From assembly GCA_020722725.1 (NCBI GenBank), contig DYKG01000002.1, forward strand, positions 118,598 through 182,597: a DNA stretch of 64,000 nucleotides. Reading direction: 5' to 3'. Shown here in pieces: positions 53,358 through 60,145 of the stretch (its first letter is position 1; every line of letters begins with the position of its first letter). This stretch comes from Candidatus Methylomirabilis sp. (GTDB lineage Bacteria > Muiribacteriota > Ozemobacteria > Ozemobacterales > Ozemobacteraceae). The notes below the pieces were generated by a model that was not told where the DNA came from, ran no database searches, and saw nothing but the letters and a program-made list of their open reading frames with translations. A program made the translations under genes and the position numbers.

Positions 53358-55517
53358 TTATTCTTCCATTATCAGCTGAATTTGCCCGGTTTCCCGGTTA
53401 ACACCAATTTTGGCAGCCACGCTGCTGCCGTCTTCAAGAATAAACCCCTTGATAATCCGCGTGGTTTTACCGGCAATTAAAAGATCTATGGCGCCCTGGG
53501 GCAGCTTTTTACCGTGAAATTCTTTCCAGACAACGTAGTGGCAGCCCTCGCGAAAGCGGTTGCATCCGAAACCCCGCGTTCCTTCGATGATCTGGCCTTT
53601 GCCACACACCGGACAAACGCCAAAAGTCGGGCGATTTACCAAAGCAGGTGGTGGTGCCTTTTTTCCCTGAGGTTTTGGTTGAGGTGAAGCAGCGACCACC
53701 GATCTTGAATTTTTAATTTTACTTACTACTGCGGCAACAAAGCCGGCGATATCATTCATAAAAGCCGAGGCACTGTCCTTGCCACGGGAAATATCTGAAA
53801 GTCTTTTCTCCCAGTTGCCGGTTAGTTCGGGGCTTTTAATTTCAGGCTCGGCCAGCGATATAATCTGAATGCCCTTGGGGGTAGGCACCAGTTTTTTCTT
53901 ATCGCGTTCCATGTAGCCAACGCGAATCAGTTTTTCAATTATTTCCGCTCTGGTCGCCGGGGTGCCAAGGCCGCAATCCTTCATGGCATCGCGCAGCTCC
54001 TCGTCTTCGACAAGGCGGCCGGCGGTTTCCATGGCCTGAAGCAGAGTCGATTCGGTGTATGCCGCCGGTGGCCTGGTTTTTCTGGTAAGAATTTCAGCTT
54101 TGGCGATATCTCTTGAATCGCCCTTTTTCAGGTCTGGCAAGGCCTGATCATTCTCTTCGTCGTCATTTTCAGAATCGATTTTTCGCTCTTCGGCCTGGCC
54201 TTTGCGGTGGTAGAGAACGCGCCAACCTTCGGCGGTAACGACCCTTCCGCCAGCCTTGAGATGGTCTTCGCCGGATTTAATGACGACCTGAGTTGACAGG
54301 TATTCGTGATCGGGGAAAAAGGCAGCGAGAAATCGGCGCACCACCATATCATAAATCTGCTGCTCGGCCAGTGGCCAGGCACTAGTGTCTGCAACTTTCT
54401 TTTCAGTCGGAATAATTGCATGATGGTCTGAAACCTTTGCATCGTTGAAAACGCGCTTGTCTTTCTGGGGTCGGTTTTTTCTCAGGTGATCGAGAAAAGG
54501 CTCATATTCACCGGGAATTGCGGCCAGACGCTTTTCAATTGTAGGGAAAATGTCGCCGGAAAGGTAGCGGCTGTCGGTTCTGGGGTAAGTAACAACCTTG
54601 CGCTTTTCATAAAGAGTTTGCAGTATTGCCAGCGAATCGGCAGCGGTCATGCCATAGCGGCTGTTAGCTTCGCGCTGCAGGCTGGTCAGGTCGTAAAGAA
54701 AAGGTGGTGGCTGTTTTTTCTTGTTCTTTTTTACCGAGTGAACGGCCGCTTTAGTCCCAGTAAGGCGATCGGCAAGGGCTTGAGCGAATTCAAGCTTATC
54801 AATTCGGGTGGGAAATTCCGGTGCATCGGGGTTAAACCAGACCGCCGAAAAATCGCCGAGATCGGTTGATATTTCCCAGTAATCGCGGGGTACAAAATTT
54901 TGAATTTCAAGATGGCGACCAACCACCATGGCCAGGGTTGGGGTCTGAACCCGGCCAAGAGTGAGCATTTCGTTATTTTTTTTAGTATAAGCCCGGGTAA
55001 AATTCATGCCGACGAGCCAGTCGGCCTGACTGCGGCTTTCAGCGGCCCGTGCCAGGTCATCGTATTTTTCACCGGGCCTCAGGTCAGCAAAACCATCTTT
55101 AATCGCTTCATCGGTCATGCTTGAGATCCAGAGACGACGAAATGGCCTGGTGCATCTGGCATGCTGATAAACCAGGCGAAAAATCAGTTCGCCTTCGCGC
55201 CCGGCATCAGCAGCATTGATGATTTCACCAACATCATCGCGCTGCATAAGAGAGGCAACGGTATCAAACTGTTCGGCAGCCGATGGTATTTTGGCCAGCA
55301 CCCATTTCCGGGGCAGCATGGGCAAAGAAGCCAGCGACCATTTTTTCCAGTCAGGGTTTTGGATTTCCGGGGCACCGAGAGCGACGAGATGGCCAAAACC
55401 CCAGGTGACAATGTAGCCATTGCCTTCCTGGAAACCCTTTCCCTTGCCGTTTGCGCCGAGAATACGAGCAATGTCCCGGCCAACCGACGGTTTTTCAGCA
55501 AAAACCAGAATCTTCAT
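53358..55517 (-). CDS. topB: DNA topoisomerase III
   Basis: 719 residues. A TOPRIM domain (ILVFAEKPSVGRDIARIL, NAADAGREGELIFRL) and a type IA core with the active-site tyrosine in TYPRTDSRYLS near residue 315 are clear, as are TRAEIIEKL and the C-terminal zinc ribbon (CPVCGKG...FGCNRF...GCHYVVWKE). The gene relaxes and decatenates DNA by single-strand passage. The length fits plasmid or Firmicute-type TopB. It is co-directional with the rhomboid gene downstream. Confidence 0.95.
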   Translation of the reverse strand: MKILVFAEKPSVGRDIARILGANGKGKGFQEGNGYIVTWGFGHLVALGAPEIQNPDWKKWSLASLPMLPRKWVLAKIPSAAEQFDTVASLMQRDDVGEIINAADAGREGELIFRLVYQHARCTRPFRRLWISSMTDEAIKDGFADLRPGEKYDDLARAAESRSQADWLVGMNFTRAYTKKNNEMLTLGRVQTPTLAMVVGRHLEIQNFVPRDYWEISTDLGDFSAVWFNPDAPEFPTRIDKLEFAQALADRLTGTKAAVHSVKKNKKKQPPPFLYDLTSLQREANSRYGMTAADSLAILQTLYEKRKVVTYPRTDSRYLSGDIFPTIEKRLAAIPGEYEPFLDHLRKNRPQKDKRVFNDAKVSDHHAIIPTEKKVADTSAWPLAEQQIYDMVVRRFLAAFFPDHEYLSTQVVIKSGEDHLKAGGRVVTAEGWRVLYHRKGQAEERKIDSENDDEENDQALPDLKKGDSRDIAKAEILTRKTRPPAAYTESTLLQAMETAGRLVEDEELRDAMKDCGLGTPATRAEIIEKLIRVGYMERDKKKLVPTPKGIQIISLAEPEIKSPELTGNWEKRLSDISRGKDSASAFMNDIAGFVAAVVSKIKNSRSVVAASPQPKPQGKKAPPPALVNRPTFGVCPVCGKGQIIEGTRGFGCNRFREGCHYVVWKEFHGKKLPQGAIDLLIAGKTTRIIKGFILEDGSSVAAKIGVNRETGQIQLIMEE

Positions 55518-55523
55518 GGCATT

Positions 55524-55552
55524 ATGCTACATGATGAATTTTTCAATGTCCA
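55524..55552 (-). promoter_or_regulatory. Possible sigma-70 promoter for topB
   Basis: Minus strand: TGGACA (55552-55547), 17 bases, TAGCAT (55529-55524). The ATG is only six bases beyond the -10 box and has no Shine-Dalgarno, so if the promoter is real the mRNA would be nearly leaderless. Confidence 0.4.
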
Positions 55553-55691
55553 GAAAAGAGAATTCGGAAAATGATTAATTATTTGGTCGTGCATACCGAT
55601 TGGTTTTATATTATAATGAGTTTAGAAGACATTAACTGTTTTGCTGTACGCAGCAGAATTTGTTCAGCTCCACCACGCAGGAGGGTTTACT

Positions 55692-56897
55692 ATGGCGACC
55701 TTCAGTTATAAGGCAAGAAACTGGGATGGTAAGATTGTTTCTGCCGAAATGGAAGGCGAAAGCAAAGACGTTTGCATTGCCAAGTTGCGAGAAAAAGGCT
55801 ATTTCGTCACCAGCATCGCGGAAAAGAAGGGTTCTGGTGGCATTTCTTTCAGTTTTCTTCAACGCGGTGTTTCTTCTCAGGAAGTCAGTATTTTCGCGAG
55901 ACAATTTGCAACCATGATCGGTTCGGGTGTTCCGTTGGTACGCTGTTTGACGATTCTTCAGGCTCAGTCCGAGAATCCGACATTCAAGAAGATAATAACT
56001 CAGATTAGAACCGACGTTGAAGGCGGTTCTACCTTTTCCAAGGCTCTTGAGAAGCATCCGAAAGTTTTCAGCGATCTTTTCTGTTCTCTTGTTAAAGCCG
56101 GCGAAATCGGCGGTATTCTTGACCAGATTCTCGAAAGGCTTGCCGACTATCTTGAAAGTTCAGAATCGCTTAAAGCAAAAGTTAAGGGCGCATTGACTTA
56201 CCCGGTAGTAGTATTCGGTATTGCGACCCTGGTCGTTGTAGCTCTGGTAATGTTCGTTCTGCCACAGTTCAAAGAAATCTTCATGGGTATGAACGTTGAA
56301 CTGCCGCTTGCAACTACCCTGCTGTTGGCAACTTCAGACTTCATGATTTCATGGTGGTTTATCATCATCCCCAGTATGGTTGCAGTGCCAATTCTAGTCT
56401 GGAATTTTTTCCAGACAAAAACAGGTGCGCGCATTTTTGATACCAATATTCTTCGTATGCCGGCGATCGGTATGATGATGAGAAAAGTTGCGGTTGCAAA
56501 ATTCACCCGAACGCTTGGTACGCTTATCGCTTCAGGGGTTCCGATTCTTCAGGCTCTTGAAGTTACTGCTCAGACTGCAGGTAACGTGGTTATCGCCGAA
56601 GCGGTTGATAAAACTCGCGTATCGATTCGTGAAGGGGAATCAATTGCTGACCCGTTGAAGAACTCAGGGGTTTTCCCGCCGATGGTCGTTCAGATGATCG
56701 CGGTAGGAGAAGAAACCGGGGAACTTGATAAAATGCTTTCAAAAATCGCAGACTTCTATGATACAGAAGTTGATACGGCGGTTAAAGGTCTGACATCAGT
56801 TATCGAACCGGTCGTTATCGTGTTCATGGGCATAGTAATCGGTGGTATCGTTCTTGCCGTTTTCATGCCGATGCTTAAACTGGTTAACGCCACCTGA
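55692..56897 (+). CDS. Second PilC/GspF platform protein (orphan)
   Basis: 401 residues with both T2SSF halves (FARQFATMIGSGVPLVRC and FTRTLGTLIASGVPILQA), KAGEIGGILD and AVGEETGELD signatures, and three membrane helices. It is clearly a paralogue of the protein at 25765-26964, although the two differ through most positions. AGGAGGG lies six bases before the ATG; the frame is open further upstream but without support. It stands alone between topB and a sulfur-amino-acid enzyme, with no ATPase or pilin beside it, so it must serve a system encoded elsewhere or substitute for the main PilC. A TATAAT at 55612-55617 is a likely -10 box. Confidence 0.9.
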   Translation: MATFSYKARNWDGKIVSAEMEGESKDVCIAKLREKGYFVTSIAEKKGSGGISFSFLQRGVSSQEVSIFARQFATMIGSGVPLVRCLTILQAQSENPTFKKIITQIRTDVEGGSTFSKALEKHPKVFSDLFCSLVKAGEIGGILDQILERLADYLESSESLKAKVKGALTYPVVVFGIATLVVVALVMFVLPQFKEIFMGMNVELPLATTLLLATSDFMISWWFIIIPSMVAVPILVWNFFQTKTGARIFDTNILRMPAIGMMMRKVAVAKFTRTLGTLIASGVPILQALEVTAQTAGNVVIAEAVDKTRVSIREGESIADPLKNSGVFPPMVVQMIAVGEETGELDKMLSKIADFYDTEVDTAVKGLTSVIEPVVIVFMGIVIGGIVLAVFMPMLKLVNAT

Positions 56898-56911
56898 TCG
56901 TTTCAGATTAC

Positions 56912-56944
56912 AAAAAGAGGGGCTTCAAGGAGCCTCTTTTTTTT
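56912..56944 (+). terminator. Intrinsic terminator after the second pilC
   Basis: An imperfect stem AAAGAGGGGCT/AGCCTCTTTTT around loop TCAAGG, followed by a run of eight T residues, 15 bases after the stop. Confidence 0.75.
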
Positions 56945-57063
56945 CGCTTTTAAATGATCTATTGAATAGTATCAACCGCATAAAATTCATTCAGATCATT
57001 TCGATATGAAGCGGGGTCGGCACAGTGGCTGTCTAATTAATTTCAGCCTGGTTAAAAAATATA

Positions 57064-57102
57064 AAAAAAGAACCCGAATCTTTCAAAGACCGGGTTCTTT
57101 TT
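57064..57102. terminator. Bidirectional terminator hairpin
   Basis: A-rich then GAACCCG ... CGGGTTC then T-rich, a stem of about 12 pairs reading as a terminator on both strands. It lies between the rightward pilC and the leftward PLP-enzyme gene and would serve the latter. The rest of the 56945-57338 gap holds only the repeats listed below; no gene is seen. Confidence 0.7.
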
Positions 57103-57151
57103 AAATTATACTTATCACATTAGACTAACGTATAGCAACTATCTGAGAAGA

Positions 57152-57199
57152 GCCGACGCGGAGGTCGGCCACTACGAATATTTCTTCAGTGAACCGCAT
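57152..57199. repeat. Palindromic repeat, copy 1
   Basis: Contains a perfect hairpin GCCGAC-GCGGAG-GTCGGC (57152-57169), then CCACTACGAATATTT and ends in CCGCAT. It is similar along its length to copy 2 at 57295-57339. Confidence 0.5.
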
Positions 57200-57294
57200 T
57201 AAATGCTTATTTAAATATATATTTTAAACGACCACTTAAACGAGCTTACACCAGACACATTTAGTTGCCACTCATAACGATCATATAAAGCGAA

Positions 57295-57339
57295 ACGGCG
57301 CAGAGGTCGGCCTACACATATTTAATTTGCAATCCGCAT
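57295..57339. repeat. Palindromic repeat, copy 2
   Basis: ACGGCGCAGAGGTCGGCC, then TACACATATTT and a CCGCAT end: the same order as copy 1, but the stem is degenerate. It runs up to the stop codon of the PLP-enzyme gene. Two related copies within 150 bases suggest a dispersed extragenic palindromic family. Confidence 0.5.
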
Positions 57340-58523
57340 CAGATTTTATCGAGAGCCTGCCAGAGATCTTTTTTGATGTCTTCGTATTCTTCGCAGCCGA
57401 CAGAAAGCCTGACCAGACCGTCAGTAATGTCGGCCTGTTTTCTTGCTTCGGGGCCCATACTGGCATGGGTCATACTTGCCGGATGCTGAATCAGAGATTC
57501 TATACCGCCAAGAGAAACTGCGAGAGTGCAAAGCTGAACTGAATCCATGACTTTTTTACCGGCCGTCACTCCGCCTTTAACTTCAAACGATATCATGGCA
57601 CCTGGTCCAGACATTTGTTTCTGAGCAAGTTCATACTGAGGATGTGATTTCAGGCCCGGATATTTAACCCATTCAATTTTCGGGTGTTTTTCAAGTTCAG
57701 GAGCAAGTTTTTTAGCATTTTCCTGGGCAAATTTGACGCGCATTGCCAGAGTTTTAACTCCGCGAAGAACCAACCAGGCCTGATGCGGGTCAATTGTTCC
57801 ACCCATCTGGCAAAGAACTCCGTGCATTTTCTTAATCAGAGCAGGGTCTTTAGCAACCAGAATTCCGGCAACAACATCGCTGTGTCCGTTCAGAAACTTG
57901 GTCATACTGTGCAGAACGATGTCAGCACCCAAGTCAAGCGGCTTTTGCAGCATAGGGCTACAGAAAGTATTATCTACTACCAGAACACAACCGGCTTTTT
58001 TAGCTATCTTTGCAGCAGCTTTGATGTCGGTAATACTGAGAGTCGGGTTAGCCGGTGTTTCAAGATAAATCAAAGCTGTTTCAGGAGTAAGAGCCGCTTC
58101 AATATTGGCGGGATTCGATGAATCAACAAAAGTTGATTTTACTCCAAATCTGGTCAATTCTTTTTCAAGCAGGGTGCGAGTTGGCCCATAAACCGAACCA
58201 GTAGAAATCGCATGTTTTCCAGCGCCGAGAAAAGTCATAAAAACCGTTGATATGGCCGACATTCCGGTTGCAGTTGCCAGGGCGGCTTTGCCATTCTCCA
58301 GTTCAGCCACGCAATTTTCCAGAACGGCAGTAGTGGGGTTTCCTATTCTGGTATATTTAAAACCATTATCTTTACCGGAAAACCTTGCTGCCCCAGTATC
58401 AGCGTCGGCAAAAGCAAATGTCGAAGACTGAAAAATCGGAACACTCACCCCACCATACAATTTGTCGGGTGCCTGCCCGGCGTGAATACAAGCAGTATCA
58501 AAACTTACGTCAGAATGCTTCAT
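57339..58523 (-). CDS. PLP-dependent trans-sulfuration enzyme (cystathionine gamma-synthase/lyase or methionine gamma-lyase)
   Basis: 394 residues of the Cys/Met metabolism PLP family. Seen are YTRIGNPT, ATGMSAIS, ETPANPTL, VVDNTFCSP and the PLP lysine in HSMTKFLNGHSD. N-terminal DTACIHAGQAPD and overall similarity lean towards methionine gamma-lyase or a lyase branch. The residue after the VYG motif, cysteine in classic methionine gamma-lyase and usually glycine in cystathionine enzymes, is proline here (VYGPT), so the substrate stays open. GGAG lies eight bases before the ATG. No other sulfur gene is adjacent. Confidence 0.85.
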   Translation of the reverse strand: MKHSDVSFDTACIHAGQAPDKLYGGVSVPIFQSSTFAFADADTGAARFSGKDNGFKYTRIGNPTTAVLENCVAELENGKAALATATGMSAISTVFMTFLGAGKHAISTGSVYGPTRTLLEKELTRFGVKSTFVDSSNPANIEAALTPETALIYLETPANPTLSITDIKAAAKIAKKAGCVLVVDNTFCSPMLQKPLDLGADIVLHSMTKFLNGHSDVVAGILVAKDPALIKKMHGVLCQMGGTIDPHQAWLVLRGVKTLAMRVKFAQENAKKLAPELEKHPKIEWVKYPGLKSHPQYELAQKQMSGPGAMISFEVKGGVTAGKKVMDSVQLCTLAVSLGGIESLIQHPASMTHASMGPEARKQADITDGLVRLSVGCEEYEDIKKDLWQALDKI

Positions 58524-58558
58524 AAATCGGCTCCTTTCGCCTGTCTCTTATTTTGGCC

Positions 58559-58587
58559 ATAATAGGACTTAAAAAGGTATTTGTCCA
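58559..58587 (-). promoter_or_regulatory. Sigma-70 promoter for the PLP-enzyme gene
   Basis: Minus strand: TGGACA (58587-58582), 17 bases, TATTAT (58564-58559), 35 bases before the ATG at 58523. I see no SAM riboswitch or S-box structure in the leader. Confidence 0.6.
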
Positions 58588-58879
58588 GAAAATTTGTATT
58601 ACTGAATATTACTTAGTAAAGCTGACTTGGACTAAATGGAGATTTTTTGCCTGAATCGTGAGAAACGTGCCTGAGAAAATCAGGGAAGTCTTCTAGTTCC
58701 TGTTCAAATTTTCAAGGGTTTTCCCCTATATGAAATTTTAGCGGGCTAATTTAAAATGTCCTGCCATCTGATCAAATGGATTGATAACTGTTGGGTTTAA
58801 ACCAAAAGTTAAAAATCTTACTATGGTTCAGAAAAGTAAATTTAAAATTGAAGTAACATTAATTTGGAGGAGACTCAGG
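58588..58879. other. Intergenic region upstream of the DUF4214 gene
   Basis: A-T rich, with no gene. The only item noted is an imperfect 16-base palindrome CCATCTGATCAAATGG (58764-58779), which could be an operator. No convincing -35/-10 pair was found for the downstream gene. Confidence 0.35.
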
Positions 58880-59515
58880 ATGGTTATTCGTTTGCGTCAA
58901 TCACTTATGTTATTGCTTGTTCTATGCTTGTCTGCCGTTTCGGCTCAGGCATCATGGCTCGATTCGAGTCCGGTTATCAGAAAATTTTATATAGATTTTC
59001 TCGGTCGCAACCCAAGCAAGCAAGAGGTTGAAAAGAAAAATAACAAGATTATCAACCGAGAAGCAGATCTTTTACAGATTTTAAATGAATTTGCCACCAG
59101 CCAAGAATTTGACAACCGCCTGAAAGGCGACGAAAAAAAGGCAAACCGGGGCTCGACGACATCGAATTTTCGTATTTCGAAATTCTCGGCCGCCCAGCTG
59201 ATCCAGCAGGTTATGATCATTATCGCAAAGCCCTGGATGATGGCAGGAAAACCATTGAGCAGATACGCAAAGAGATGCGTGACAGTGAAGAGGGGCGCCA
59301 GTTCAGGATTCGCCAGACCTACATGCAAAAACTCTATCGCGATGCCGACGAGGGAGCGTTTGAAGCCTATCTTTCAGAAGCCCCGGCTAACAACCCGATC
59401 GAAACCGGTTGGAAAAGGCCAGAAAAGTTCCCGGCATTTAACGCTCTGCCAAACTTGTCGAAATCACTTGAAAACAGTTACGAATATGGGCGTTTTTGGA
59501 AAGATTCTTACCTGA
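58880..59515 (+). CDS. DUF4214-repeat protein, 5' part (zero frame)
   Basis: The ATG at 58880 is set by GGAGGAG seven bases upstream. It encodes a signal peptide (LRQSLMLLLVLCLSAVSAQA) and one DUF4214-type unit (VIRKFYIDFLGRNPSKQEVE...). At 59134-59140 lies A-AAA-AAG; beyond it the zero frame continues to 59515 but encodes sequence of unnatural composition, whereas the -1 frame encodes GKPGLDDIEFSYFEILGRPA, which fits the family. So the real protein needs a -1 shift, by ribosome slippage, or the gene has lost one base of the A tract, or the assembly has. Joined product from 58880 to 60108 would be about 410 residues. Confidence 0.7.
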   Translation: MVIRLRQSLMLLLVLCLSAVSAQASWLDSSPVIRKFYIDFLGRNPSKQEVEKKNNKIINREADLLQILNEFATSQEFDNRLKGDEKKANRGSTTSNFRISKFSAAQLIQQVMIIIAKPWMMAGKPLSRYAKRCVTVKRGASSGFARPTCKNSIAMPTRERLKPIFQKPRLTTRSKPVGKGQKSSRHLTLCQTCRNHLKTVTNMGVFGKILT

Positions 59516-60108
59516 ATAATCGAAGCCTGATCGCCAGCTTCTTTGAAACCATTCTTGGCCGCAAAGCTGACAAGGGTGGCCTTGAACATTTCGTCAGCAA
59601 GTGGGCGGTTGGAACGATGGATTTGTCGCAGATATACAACACCATGCGCGATTCAGAAGAATTTAAAAGGCGAAAACTCGATGAAATAGAAATCGCCTAT
59701 ATTGACTGCCTGCTTCGCCCGGCAGATGCTGCCGGCCTTAAAATGTACCGAGACCAGCACAAGGGTGGCAAATCGATTTCCGACATCAGATTTGATATTA
59801 AATCCTCAGACGAAGGTAAAAAAGCGGCTGTAAGACGCCTGTACTGGCGGATCATGCACCGGGATGCGGACAATTCAGGGCTTAATTTCCACAGCGACAG
59901 GCTGATCAAATACAAAAAAATGCCGATGGATCGCAATTACAACATGAACCTTGACATGAAAGTCAGGGAAATTGCCAGCGATCTTCTCAAAACCGACGGA
60001 GCCAAGGGGGCCGCCGCAAAGTTGCCGGTCTTTCGTGATCTTCGCGCCGATATAGAATCGGCCTGGAATGATTTTGGCGATATGCAGCTTTCTTTCACGG
60101 CGATATAG
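59275..60108 (+). CDS. DUF4214-repeat protein, 3' part (-1 frame)
   Basis: 277 residues from the first ATG of this frame, though the frame is open from 59140 and continues the protein begun at 58880. It contains four or five DUF4214-like units, each with the pattern F/Y....LGR.AD..G...Y (SFFETILGRKADKGGLEHF, AYIDCLLRPADAAGLKMY, RLYWRIMHRDADNSGLNFH). These units occur in large exported or surface proteins of many bacteria; their function is unknown. No Shine-Dalgarno stands before 59275, so independent translation is unlikely. The 888-codon gene follows after 37 bases. Confidence 0.7.
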   Translation: MRDSEEGRQFRIRQTYMQKLYRDADEGAFEAYLSEAPANNPIETGWKRPEKFPAFNALPNLSKSLENSYEYGRFWKDSYLNNRSLIASFFETILGRKADKGGLEHFVSKWAVGTMDLSQIYNTMRDSEEFKRRKLDEIEIAYIDCLLRPADAAGLKMYRDQHKGGKSISDIRFDIKSSDEGKKAAVRRLYWRIMHRDADNSGLNFHSDRLIKYKKMPMDRNYNMNLDMKVREIASDLLKTDGAKGAAAKLPVFRDLRADIESAWNDFGDMQLSFTAI

Positions 60109-60145
60109 TTGAACAGGATAAGCATGAGACAGAAGATGCAAAAAA

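Noticed and set aside
58488..58600. SAM or other riboswitch before the trans-sulfuration gene
   Set aside because: The leader is about 25 bases by the promoter found and has no conserved S-box elements.
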